64,000 nucleotides of DNA from NCBI RefSeq assembly GCF_014805685.1, contig NC_060893.1:17180269-17244268 (forward strand), read 5' to 3'. Made by a program: the position numbers and the translations under genes. Shown piece by piece: positions 25,784 to 37,250 of this stretch. The DNA comes from Silurus meridionalis. Its lineage: Eukaryota > Chordata > Actinopteri > Siluriformes > Siluridae. The notes under the pieces were generated by a model. That model was given only the letters and a program-made list of their open reading frames with translations. It ran no database searches and was not told the origin of the DNA. Every line of letters begins with the position of its first letter. The stretch's first letter is position 1.

Positions 25784-26397
25784 ATATGATTATGACGTGG
25801 CGTCCAATTACCAGCGTGACACTAAAACGTGTTAGAGTCCAAACTTCTTTACTTTAACTTGAGTAAAAAAAAGTAGTCAGTACTTCAACTTTTACCACAG
25901 TATTTTAAAACATGAGTATCTGTACTTCTACTTGAGTGAAGGATGTGTGTACTTTACCATCTCTGCTTGCAAAATAGTGACACATTTAATTAAAACGGTG
26001 TAAACAAACACTAAATCTAAAAGCATCAAATAACAGCAGCAGTAAAGGATCACATTTTTAGTCACTGTTGTGGTTTTTAGCGAATGATTATGCATTTCTA
26101 CACCATTGCGTATTTTTTTTTTTTTTTTATTAAACCTGTTAGCTTGCTGCGTTTTTTTGTTCCATTCTCTTTTTGTAGGATTTGTCTACTACAACAGTAA
26201 CTTATCTGTTTTAAAATATCTTTTACTACAGCTTTCCTACGTTCAAATGCTTTTCAATGTTTGTATATTTAATTTATGCATGTATAATTTAAAAAAATTT
26301 ATACAACATAAATGAATTATATATTCTAGATGCTTATATCGGCAATAATCATTAAATACAATGCAAATGTTGATTTACACAAATTGCTCATGGTGTT

Positions 26398-26441
26398 TTT
26401 GTTTGTTTGTTTGTTAGTTTTTTTGTTTGTTTGTTTGTTTA
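26398..26441. repeat. (GTTT)n repeat
   Basis: About ten imperfect GTTT units. Confidence 0.9.
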
Positions 26442-26596
26442 CAGAAACAACCCAGCGTGAGTGAATTTGTTCAAGGACAAATTCCCCATGCACTCCACAA
26501 TAAGCTATAAGATAATAAGATAGTACACTCAATATGTGGCATTTGCATTTTTTAAGTACACTTTTATACATTATATAACCCCGATTTTTGCTCATT

Positions 26597-26731
26597 AGGT
26601 GAGATGAGGAGGCCTAGGGAGTAGTCAGTGTTCCAGTTCATCCCAAAGATGTTCAGTAGGGATGAGATCAGAGCTCTGTAGCTGTTCACTCAAGATCTTC
26701 CACTCCAACCCATGTAAAGCATATATTCATG
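26597..26731 (+). mobile_element. Tc1-like relic family T, left half
   Basis: GAGGAGGCCTAGGGAGTAGTC, CCAGTTCATCCCAAAGATG and CACTCCAACCCATGTAAAGC are collinear with 29325-29450. The copy is cut at 26732 by the element at 26734-27504 and continues at 27507. Confidence 0.8.
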
Positions 26732-26733
26732 TA

Positions 26734-27504
26734 CCGTATTTTTCGGACTATAAGCCACTACTTTTTTCCCACGTTTTGAACCCCGCGGCTTAAACAACGA
26801 AGCGGCTTATTTATGAATTGTTCCTGGGTTTTTCCCGGTTTCACAAACTTCAAGCCAAAAAACTGAGGCTCATAACATTAGACCAATGAAATTTCCGAAC
26901 GGAAACGAAAAAACGCACCTCATCTGTGTTCTGAGCTGCACAGCTTCGGGAGAAAAAAAAATTGTTTAAATGCACGACAATGCCAAAAGAAAACTTTCGA
27001 GAGAAATAGTTGTGAAAGGAAGGAGGAAGACAATGAACAATGATTTTCTTGGTAGGCTACTGTTTAGATACAAGCCGCTGTAACGCGTTGAGTCAGGGTG
27101 AAGGGAGAGCTCGCTAAATCCAGGTGCAACAGAAATCATATAAGCACAGACAGGTTTCCAAAACTCGTGCTTTTTTATTTTTCTTGGCAACAGCGTTATG
27201 GGTTAGTCAAACAAACTTAGAAATGAGCATCAGAAAATAATGACATAATCCTCGGTCTTGCACACATGCAGTAATAGCGGAAAAATGCGGCGGCAGGCTA
27301 TTCCCAAAATACCGCTATGCTTTTAAAGGAGCCACAACATATTTCACCCGTTACAGCATGTAAAAGACACTGTCTTTCATTAAAGCCTGTGTGAAGTTTG
27401 TTAGTTTCAGTGTAGACAGGTGGAGACAGGTGCAGCTTATTTATGTTAAAAATAAAAATCTTTGTAAAATTCAGTGGGTGCGCTTTATAGTCCAGAAATT
27501 ACGG
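26734..27504. mobile_element. TA-flanked non-autonomous DNA transposon, pogo-like
   Basis: The ends are CCGTATTTTTCGGACTATAA and TTATAGTCCAGAAATTACGG, inverted over about 23 bp and each flanked by TA (26732-26733, 27505-27506). It sits inside a relic whose two halves are collinear with intact relatives, which fixes the boundaries. The TA duplication points to the Tc1/mariner/pogo superfamily. No complete transposase is present. Confidence 0.85.
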
Positions 27505-27506
27505 TA

Positions 27507-27740
27507 GTTAATTTTGTGCACAGGAGCATTGTCATGCTGGAACTGGTTTAGGTCTCCTAGTTCAAGTTAAAGGAAAATTTACTGCTAGCACATCTAAAGA
27601 TGTCCAGCACTTTTGTGTCTCCAACTTTACCTGTGATTTGTGTGTATGTGTGTGCGGATGTGATATTGGCACTTAATATCGTGTGCACTTTCTGACACAA
27701 TGCCATCCTTTTACATTCCTTGAAAGGTAATGAATCATAC
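27507..27740 (+). mobile_element. Tc1-like relic family T, right half
   Basis: It resumes with TTTTGTGCACAGGAGCATTG, then GGAACTGGTTTAGGTCTCC and TGTCTCCAACTTTACCTGTG, collinear with 29460-29580. The far end is poorly preserved. Confidence 0.75.
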
Positions 27741-28062
27741 AGCATGTTTATTTTTCATTCAGCCACTTTATCTCCCTTTCCGCATTCCTCTGTCTTTCAC
27801 CAAAGAATCTTTGGGACGCTTTCCGCCCACTGCCCCCTCCAGTGATGAACAGCACATGCTTTCTATTGCTTGATTTAAGACATGCAGTTGAGAATCAAGG
27901 AAAAAGAATGAGAGAGGGAGAGGAAGAGCGAGGGAATAATGTTTAACTCTGGTATTCATAATTCAATTCAACATCCCCACTGCACAAGCTCTCATTCATT
28001 CTCATACTCTACACACCAATTCCGGCCATGCGCAAATCGCTGCACATTCCTTTTTTCCTACA

Positions 28063-28437
28063 TTGTTCTTAAACACATCACACGTCCGACATAATGAGTT
28101 TAATTTGGTCAGCGGGTTTTTCGCCGCTTCCTTTCAATTACGGCTTATAGAAAACACGGACATGGCTGAGATGTACAGAACGACTCTCGTTAAACAGGGA
28201 CATGAAAAGCGAGCTTGGAGAAAATGCTCTCTTTCGTCTAAGCGTAGTCTTTGTGCTCGGAGATTTGTAGACGCGTTGCATACGTCCCTGGCTGAGCCGT
28301 CTTTAACCTGGGAGCTAAGGATCGACTCGCCCGTCTCCTTAAAAGCTCATTACAGCCAAGCCAGGGCTTTCAGGATTTCTGTCCAGGGACAGAACATTGC
28401 CTTGTACATGCCATTGTACACGCTTCATATACATTAG
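28063..28437 (+). other. unexplained 124-codon open frame, probably non-coding
   Basis: The frame lies in a local stretch that is less AT-rich than its surroundings, free of recognised repeats, and contains several CpG. The peptide (MFLNTSHVRHNEF..., ending LYTLHIH) matches no family I know and shows no signal peptide or repeated motif. A conserved intronic element, an alternative first exon or chance are all possible. Confidence 0.2.
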
Positions 28438-29198
28438 TCTGAGAAGACGATTACACCACGCGTTACAAAAACTAAGCGATATTAACACGACTTTGTTTAA
28501 TTAGCACTGCATTGGTTGTAGTTGTTCTATGCACTGTTTGTGGAGAAACAGATGCTTCATTAACAGCAGCCAGATGCAATTTGCAAATTAAACTGTATAC
28601 TGAAAATATTTGCAGATTTCAATGTACTGGTAGTCATTCACTAAAGCATAACAAATTCTTGTTAGGAATGTGTATTTATATATCTATATTTGTATATTAG
28701 CCTTTTTTCCCCCAGATTTGAATTCCGCAAGAAATAGAACGCAATTATGCTTTGAAGCAACTATATGAAAAAGTACCCAAAGGATGTAGACATTTAATGT
28801 TGAAGTATGTTGGTCATGGCAACTTTATATTAGAAAGAGAGCTTTTGCGAAATGTTTAAGTTTGGCAGTCTTATTGCTGCTTTTATTCTGCAAAAAGCTA
28901 CATGTTGTACAGTGCTAAGGTAAACGTTTCAGACAGCGGCACTAACACAGTAATGTGATCAGTCAGTCAATGCCCAAGTTTCTCCGCACATGAAACCAAG
29001 GTCGCAAGGTCTAATCTCACCAATCCACTTCTGTGACCCTTTAGCAAGGCTTCTAAGGGCCTGTTATACATCATCACACCACTTTTGAGAGAGGTTCAAA
29101 GGATATAACAGGACTAGGACTTTAGCTGTCCATCAGACATACAGTAGATGTGCACATATAGCACATAGCAAGGCATATTGTGTGTGATTGAGGACATT

Positions 29199-29643
29199 TT
29201 TCTATATGATTCATAAGTGCTTTTTTGAACATTCCATCTTACATTTAGTCTCTATTTGCTGCTAATAATCTCCACTCTTCTGGGAAGATGTTTCACTAGA
29301 TTTTGTAAGTCAGTAAGTCAGGTACTGGTGTAGTTGAGGAGGCCTGGGGTGCAGTCAAAGTTCCAATTTATCCCAAGGGTGTTCAGTAGGGTTGAGGTGA
29401 GAGCTTTTTAGCAGGCCACTAAAAATTTTCCACTTTATCCCATATAAAGCTGGCTTTATGCTCAGGAGCATTGTCATGATGGAACTGGTTTGGGCCTCCT
29501 GGTTCAAGTGAAGGGAAAATTGAATGCTACCACATCCAAAGCCATCCTATACAATCCTATATGTGCCTCCAACTTTGTGGTTTGGGGAAGAATATATATG
29601 TCCTTAAAAGTTAGGTGTCCCAGTACCTTTGCTCATATAGTAT
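29199..29643 (+). mobile_element. Tc1-like relic, family T
   Basis: It contains TCCACTCTTCTGGGAAGATG, GAGGCCTGGGGTGCAGTC, CAGGAGCATTGTCATGATGG and the end AGGTGTCCCAGTACCTTTGC. It is collinear with 42128-42620. Confidence 0.8.
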
Positions 29644-32149
29644 TACTATTGACAATTCTGTAACAAGTTAACAAGCAATGCTCACTTTTTTATTATTATT
29701 TAATTATTGTTTTTTTCATAATCTTACCTTGATTTTCAGCTTTCAAAGAGGATTTCTTTTTTAGTAGGGTTAATTTTAGACCTCTTTTGTTTGCTGAATA
29801 TTATTGCTACACTCAGCCTTATCCACTGCCTTTCATTTATTAAGACATTATAAAAGCATCCCGTTTACCCATCACCTGCTCAGATTTATGCTTTTATCAC
29901 ATTCTTCTCACTTTTATGCCACTTTCTTTCTTTAAAAAAAAAAAAAAAGGAAACATCAACAAACCTATTGTTGCTAGGTACTTTAGTTCTGCATTATCAC
30001 AACATCTCCTGAGTTCATAGGAACATATTTTTTTTTTGTAGCTTTCTCTATTAAAGACTGAATACTTTGCAAAAGAACAGACAAGTTTTAAACAAAGTAC
30101 ATTCTTTTTTTAATGCCATAGGTGTTTTACTTGCATATTATATTTGTGAATGCATATCTGCACAGGATACAACACAAACCCCCAGAGCTCATTATACAGT
30201 GGGTTTATGCAAAGTTTGAACCAGATTCACATAAGATAAGCCTTTAACTCGCCTGTCTTAAAAATAAAATAAAAATAGGGCATCATTGCAAACTTTTAAC
30301 TGGACCACGAAAAATTTGACTTATTTTGGTAAATGCCAACACTGGCATTTCTTTTCCCCCTCATTAATATCTCTTCTTGAAAATGCCATTGTGAAAATGG
30401 TCTTCCTGCTACATTGATCAATTCAATTCTAGTTTATTGGACATGCTTGCATGAACAACTGAGATTGAAATGCAATTTTAAATCTGAAGCCAAACAAAAA
30501 GCTCATGCAGTGTACAAATAGTGTTCTCTTAATCCTGCTTATGAGAAGTTCCCACATGATCAGTTACTCTTTCATATTAATTTTGAGATTTTCAGATAAC
30601 TATTGACTTTAATATTATGGTGTTATTCGAAGATTATGATTACAGGCCTGAGTTGATTTTTCACCTATGCACCAACCCTAACCCTACAGTGCACTTCCAG
30701 GTTTTTGTGTTTATGCAGCCATGTGTGTTTTTGTTTCGATTCACATTCTGTCTTCACCTGTCTTATTATTGGTTGTTTCACTCATATGTTGTTATTACAA
30801 GCCTGTTTTGGGTTTAGCTGTTTTAAATTGTGTATCTATACCCCAATCTTTCTGTTTAATCCCCACAAAGTATTGTTCAATGTTTATTGACAAAGTATGA
30901 GACTCTATAACACAATTCCATATCATTATTAACTGCATGCTAGCTAGCTAAAACATTATTGTTGGTCATTAGTTTCTCATTCTCTGTCTAGTAATTTTTT
31001 TGTTGCCTAGCAACTGATAAAGTGTTCGAACTCTGTGTCAAACACACTCCTGGTATGTTGTTTCACTGATGCAGATGAAATGTGGACTGGCTATTAATCA
31101 GTGATACACAGATACTGTAGATAAAAAATATGTAGAAAAATGCAGAGAAAAAATGAAGAAAAATGTAGTCATTTTTCTTTACTATCAGAACTATGAGACA
31201 ACAGCGGAAGTTTTGTTAGCACTGACACGTTGCCAGTTTGATGTAAAATCACATCTGTGTTGCACATCTGTTCTTCAGACAGCAGCCCAGACACTCAGCA
31301 CTGCTACCTTTCATACTCTATCTCAAAGCAAGCTTCATTATAAGCAAAGGTCAGATGAGGCAAAAAAACATGGATCATTAAACAAACAGAGAATTTGCTT
31401 GAAGGGCGAACAGCATCTTTGTTGTGGAATTGAAACAGCTCGTTTCTTGGGTGGGCTGCTTAGTCATTATTAGGTTTTATATATATTTTTTCTTATTAAT
31501 TTGTGAGTGGGTAGATGGAGCCAGTTTAATTTCAGAAGCATCTGAGAGAAGATGCTAAACAGTCGACAGTGTTTAGTGGATTGCAGCAGGACCTAATTAT
31601 GAGTCTCTTACTACTTACATTTTCCAGGTCATTGTGGTGTTTTGTCTTTTATCTGTGGGCTCTGTTTGGTGTGGGGTTTCAGGTTTGAAAGATTCTGCCA
31701 TGTTCTACCTTGTTTTTGGGAATTTTCCTGGTTGTTTCTCTGGCTGTTTTGTTTCTCTTCTCAGTCAGAACACATGCCTTGTGCCCTGTTATGAGTTGGT
31801 ACCCGATCCCGGATGTTGGATAGACGCTGATGGATAGACGTGTGTTTACATTGAACACTCCCTTCTGAGGGGATGTTATTCTAAAGACAGAAACCATCAT
31901 ACATAAATTTATATGCAGACATTATAACTTGGAAGATGAAGTTGCTAAGAAACAAAATCTGTACATTCTGAATACATTTACTAGTTAAAAAAAAAAGTTT
32001 ATTTTCCTACTGATTAATAAATGCCCTACACTTCACATAGGTAACATTTTTTTAAAATGTATAAGTGCACAAAGTATATTCTGCAAACATAATTTGACCA
32101 TTCTGTATTTTAAACAGTCCATTCAATTTATTGGATACATTCAGATCTA

Positions 32150-32640
32150 TTTACATACATTTTATTAGGAACATCTGGACACTCACACTTTAATGCAATC
32201 AACCACTTATGTCACAGTAGCAAACTGTGTCTTTGACAATGCAAAGACACTCGATCTCAGTGGCTTCAGTTGTGGCATGGTTTATGGATCCAGTCCTGTA
32301 TTTGAATATTTTACAACACATACTGAGCTTATCTCACACACAACCTTCTTTAGCGTTTAGATATTGATATAGATTGATATAGATATTAGATATTGGTATG
32401 AAAGACAAGCAGCCATTCTTCAGGTAAGTCAGAGGAGGGTAGACTGGTTAAAACTGACAATAACCATAACTCAAATAAGCAAAAACATGCAGAACCTGTA
32501 AAAACTTGAAGCAGATGGGCTTCCAGGGCAGAAGACCACATCGGGAATTGCTCTTGTCATCCAAGAGCAGGAATTTGAACCTATTGGAAATAGACCAGGC
32601 AATGTTTTTCCAACCTGTCCAGTTTCTATGAGCCTTTTTT
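32150..32640 (+). mobile_element. decayed Tc1-like transposon, 5' two thirds
   Basis: It begins near TTTATTAGGAACATCTGGAC. Blocks of a Tc1 transposase follow in order: GATCTCAGTGGCTTCAG with TGGCATGGTT, GTCAGAGGAGGGTAGACTGG, AAGCAGATGGGCTTCCAGGG with CAGAAGACCACATCGGG, and CCAAGAGCAGGAA. The reading frame is destroyed and the DDE half is missing. Its 5' end matches 12280-12412. Confidence 0.8.
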
Positions 32641-33004
32641 ATTTATTTAGAATTTTAGCACATTTTTGTGCAGATTAATATTTAATTTAATACATAAGCA
32701 TAAAAGAGTTATTTAATCAAACTAAATATGTTTAATTTTATGACAAATAATCCCACGAAAAATGAATGAGAATGAAATTCCATTACATTTTCAATTTAAT
32801 GAGGCTCATTTAAAAATACTTAGGTCTGATTTTAAAAGGTTTTTTTTTTTTTTTTGTCTTGGGATTGCTCTATGAAGTCCTTGTCATAAGTGTACAATAA
32901 TAAAGTAAAACTTTTTCATTAGGACAGTAATTAGAAAATAGACTGTGTTGTTGCAATCATTATTGATGTGAAATTGAGTCATTTATTATTCTATTAACTG
33001 CTGA

Positions 33005-33180
33005 CAGATCAGAATCAGAATCAGAAATAGCTTTATTACTAAGTATACTTACACACACAAGAAATTTGACTTGGCATCAGGAGCTTCCAGTGCAGGAGAC
33101 GTACAAACATAATGTAACAGAATAGTAAACCAGACAATTAAATAATGCACTATTTACAGAGTAAAAATATTGTTTAATCT
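33005..33180 (-). repeat. LINE 3' tail, minus strand
   Basis: It starts with a short (AGAATC)n run, then GCTTTATTACTAAGTATACT and GGAGCTTCCAGTGCAGGAG. This is a common 3' end of fish non-LTR elements read in reverse. No coding part is attached. Confidence 0.6.
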
Positions 33181-33622
33181 ACAGTATTTGCCAAATCCTC
33201 AATTCCTCAAGAGTCAAACCCACTGTTATTGAAACTTCATTGAGTTAAAGCGCTCATATATCTACATAACCAATGACCTGGTTCCCAAATGTTGGGCAGA
33301 AATCCTAGTCCAGCTGCTTATTTCAACAAGAATCACTTATTTTATTTAAATGCTAGATATATGGATACATGGTTATAGCTGCAAATACAATGAATAGCTT
33401 ATAATTTCATTTAGGCTCAAATTGTTTTGGATCAGTCTTTCCAATATAGGTTTAAAAACAAAATATGGGAGGGATATACCTATATTTATGTCTGTTTTTA
33501 TTTTAATTTGAATTTTTTAATATATCCTATTTATTTGTTGGTTTTTATAAAAAATGTTTTATTCTATTTGATTCTATTGATCTATTTATTTAATATGTCT
33601 GCTTTATCTATTTATCTGTATA

Positions 33623-33960
33623 CAGTAATCCCCCGCTTTACCTTGGTTCGAATCTGTCGCCCCCGGTTTATCGTGGAATTGCAATTGTCACATAACTCAT
33701 TTGTTTGCCTGATTTTCCCGGTCTCTCGCGGATAGCACGACAGACCAGAAAACTTATAGGGAATTGTTTTTATGGAGATTTATGTTGAAATAATGAGATT
33801 TATTCATACAAATATAATTATTCATTATAAAATGAAGTAAAATATTAATACAGTACAGTACTGTAAAATAGCATTTTTGGGGTGGCGTCCGTTTATCGCG
33901 GTTTTTCGTTTATAACGTTCGGTTTTGGAATGTAACCACTGTGACAAATGGGGATTACTG
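33623..33960. mobile_element. Tigger/pogo-like MITE
   Basis: The ends CAGTAATCCCCCGC and GGGGATTACTG are inverted and flanked by TA at 33621-33622 and 33961-33962. The inner blocks GGTTTATCGTGG and CGTTTATCGCGG resemble Tigger termini. At 338 bp there is no coding capacity. Confidence 0.85.
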
Positions 33961-35550
33961 TATCTATTTATTTGTATGTATTATTTATTTATTTATTCAT
34001 TTATTCGATGGTTTGTTTTACAAAATGACACGTTTAATGTACCCATTTAACCTCCAACACATAATTTATGACCCCCAGGCATCCCTGTCCCCCCTGCGCA
34101 ATCATACCAGCCCCAAGCAAGTAGCATTCCAACCAAGATTCAGTTAATCTTGATTAGGCTGCATCACATTCACTATTGGTAGAATTAAAGCACAATTGAT
34201 ATGCAATAGGTAATTGCACATGTGGGATTACCTTCAAGATGGTGTTTGTATTCGCACACTACCAGACAGAAATTCGATAATATATTGATCTGTTTTATTC
34301 CTAATTAAATTCCACCAACTCCATCTTGTCTTGCCTCGATTGGAAAATAAGGATCATGCTGGCTGGCTTCTAGGTTCTTCAAGAAAAAGAAAATCAACTG
34401 ATTCAGACATTCCACACATTTGCAGCATGTCTTTAAATTAAATGTAGTGCATTGTGTATTAATTTAGATTGCTGAGTATAATCTGACGTTTGGTCAAACG
34501 GAAAAAGCAGACTGGTGAATTAATAGCTTCTAAGCATTGAATTTTTGTTGCTATTTTGGAACAAGCTCTCGTTTTGTTTTTTGTTTTGTTTTTTGCCGAT
34601 GGGTCCACGATCGGAGCGACAGCAGTTTCATTGTGCTTCACTTTGAGCTGCGGGATTAGCAAAATGCTGCAGCACGCAAGGCTAAGCGACTGGTGTCATT
34701 GCAATTGGAGTCAGTGTTTGTGTTAAACAGCTCAAAGGGCCACCTGTCTGCTGAGTGCAATCAGTGGTGGACACTGGTGCTTTGTGTCGCTTTGTCACAG
34801 CAAAAATCTTGCACATTCAGTGCCTTCCAGGTTTTAACAACACAGCACAAATCATTTTCAAATTCCTAGTTTTCTGTTAACAATGTTTGGTCACTATGAC
34901 AATTATTCATTAAGTTCATCATTATGCATCTGCCATTAGCTTCCGAACATAATGTCATTCTCATAATAGTGGCTGCTATCCGAATTCTGAATCTGGACAG
35001 TTATAATGTGATAAGTGTAAAAGGGTGATGCACAATGGCAGTGAAGAGAATATTCTATTCAGGAGTGGACAGATCAGGAACCCCAGATGCCCAGGCCAAG
35101 CAAATCTCATGTCTCGTCCTTATTGACTTTTAAACAAAGGTTTCCATTTAGCAAAGTGTTTAAACTTCATGGTGGTGCCAAGTACTGGGATGCAACTGTA
35201 CCTGAATACCACACACTTAGGCCAAATAATCCTCTGAATCCCTTTTTTCCACACACAATGTGATAGTTCCGTACATTTTTATGACAGGATAATAGATTTT
35301 GCAAATAAGTGCAGATAAATATGAAGTATATGTACAGTATGTAATATATGTATATGTATATGTATGTATGTACAGGGAACAAATATAAAGGCAATAGCAT
35401 TGCAGAGGTGTGTGGACATTGTTGAAAAGTACAAGTTAATAGTTATGTCTATGGCAGTGACAAATGTGCAGACACTTTGGTAAAGGAACAATAAGTAGAA
35501 GGTTGTAGAAGTTATGCAATGAAAAATATGTGCAAGAAAATTTCACATTC

Positions 35551-35576
35551 ATAGATAGATAGATAGACAGATAGAC

Positions 35577-35666
<90 letters not shown>

Positions 35667-36384
35667 TGCAGATGTATGTAAGGCACAATATATTTAGAGA
35701 ATGAGGAGTATAAAAAAATACAATATGCAAATTGTACATTGTATGTATAATTGTACAGAAGTTATATACAGTGTTTATACAGTGATCTAACAGTGTAGTG
35801 TAGAGTTCAGTAGGGTGATGGTGAATGGAAAAAAGATAGCCCTGAACCTGCTGGTTCTGGTGCATATGCTCCTGTATCCCCTTCTTGATGGAAGAAGGTT
35901 AAACAATTTGTGACTGGGAGGTAAAGGGTCCTTGATGATGTTATGAGCTCTGTGCAGACATCTGCTGTGGTGAAGGTGCTCAATGACAGGTAGTTGGTGC
36001 GAGTGATGCGTTAGGCAATTTTGACCACACTCTGAAGGGTTTTACGTTCACACACAGTGAAGCCTCTGGACCATACACTGATGGTCAGGATGCTTTCGTT
36101 GATGCAGTGGCAGAATCTCTGGGGATTCTGTGACTAATGAACTTTCTTAAGACTCCTCAAGAAGTACAGGCATTGTTGTGCCTTCCTAACCAGAGCTGAA
36201 GTGTTCTGGTGCCAGGACAGATACTCAGAGATGTGAACTCCCAAGAACTTAAAGCTGGAGACCCGCTCTACCTCAGTCTCATTGATGTAGACAGGGAAAT
36301 GTCTCCTGCTGTAAGATTTCGAAACTCCACAATGAGCTCTTTAGTCTTCGTGGCATTGAGGGTCAGGTTGTTGATGGCACACAT
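35551..36384 (-). pseudogene. LINE remnant, Rex1/L2-like, with (GATA)n tail
   Basis: On the minus strand, NNLTLNATKTKELIVEFRNL from about 36385 downward matches the region after the FADD box in Rex1/L2-type reverse transcriptases. It is followed, with frame breaks, by EFTSLSI-type and CLYFLRRL-type text and the conserved stretch that reads on + as CTCCTGTATCCCCTTCTTGA. The 3' end runs into a (GATA)n/(TATC)n tract at 35551-35666, probably grown from the LINE tail. The 5' part is missing; a Tc1-like end abuts it at 36386. Confidence 0.8.
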
Positions 36385-36385
36385 A

Positions 36386-36440
36386 AAGCACATATGAATT
36401 TTATGGTCAGGGGTCCACAAACATTTCTCCATATGTTGTA
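36386..36440 (-). mobile_element. terminal fragment of family T Tc1-like element
   Basis: The sequence AGCACATATGAATTTTATGG then GTCCACAAACATTTCTCCAT is the outer end of family T. It joins the LINE remnant directly. Confidence 0.65.
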
Positions 36441-37119
36441 CACCAAATAACAAACATTTCATCATGAAAGTGCCAAATGATCTCTCTATGACCTTATATA
36501 TTAATTTTAAGATGGTTTTGAAAAACTAGACCAGTTGATCAAGGAAAACTGGTTTGTGACAGTAAATACTGACTCACCAACATTCTCTGTGCATCTATGA
36601 GCCTGGGTTTTATTATAATATAAGAACCTGCTTCAAGAAATATGGCCATAAACATCATTGCTGTTTGAAGCAGTTATAGGCTTTATTTTTTCATTATGTC
36701 TGCTAGAAACTGCCCACAGTAAGAATGAAGTATTGCGATCTTACCCCATTGCACCATTGCCATTGGATGTGTGTGGGTCTAATTATCCTCCACTGACCTT
36801 TTATTTAGTACAGATTTGGGCTTAGCCTCACCCTGACCTATAATTCTTTTAGATTTCCTGTGCAGCTGTTGTTTTCCCTTGCTACTATTTTACAGTGCAA
36901 TCCTTTACCATGCTTTCTGCTTTCCAATTTTCCCCATCTGTTTAGCAAATCTCACTATTCCTTTCTCTCTTTTTTCTTATCCCCCCTCTCATTAATTACA
37001 TTTCAGAAGCATGATTAACAGAGACAGTAATACTGTAATAATTAATGTCATAAAGCTGAAGTACATTAATCTGTACCTAAAAGTTTTGCTCCAGGCTCAC
37101 AGCATGACTGACCCATGTG

Positions 37120-37250
37120 GCTGCCTATAACTGTATATCCTGCACTTGCTGGTATTGCACTCTGGTTAGACCCAAACTGCATTTCGTTGCCTTGTACTTG
37201 TACATGTGTAATAACAATAAAGTTTAATCTAATCTAATCTAATCTAATAA
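37120..37250 (+). repeat. LINE 3' UTR with (TCTAA)n tail
   Basis: TTGCACTCTGGTTAGACCC, CATTTCGTTGCCTTGTACTT and AATAACAATAAAGTTTAATC, then TCTAATCTAATCTAA, form a typical fish LINE 3' end. There is no coding part. Confidence 0.7.

Larger units (their letters stand above)
24788..25965. mobile_element. long-TIR hAT-like element (hAT-A) carrying another hAT
   Basis: The left end CAGAGGTGGCAAAAGTACAC pairs with the right end GTACTTTACCATCTCTG. The inverted similarity reaches about 190 bp inward, through CAAGTTAAAGTAAAGAAGTTTG and ATGCCATGCTGGT. The centre is filled by hAT-B at 24990-25783. No clear 8-bp target duplication was seen, so hAT membership rests on the ends and on the related copy at 56944-58401. 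Confidence 0.8.

Noticed and set aside
31153..31473. A 106-codon + strand open frame with no repeat overlap.
   Set aside because: There is no recognisable family, poor sequence complexity, and no splice or promoter context; likely chance.
35551..35666. A tandem array considered as a CRISPR or minisatellite.
   Set aside because: The unit is the tetranucleotide GATA without spacers, so it is a microsatellite.
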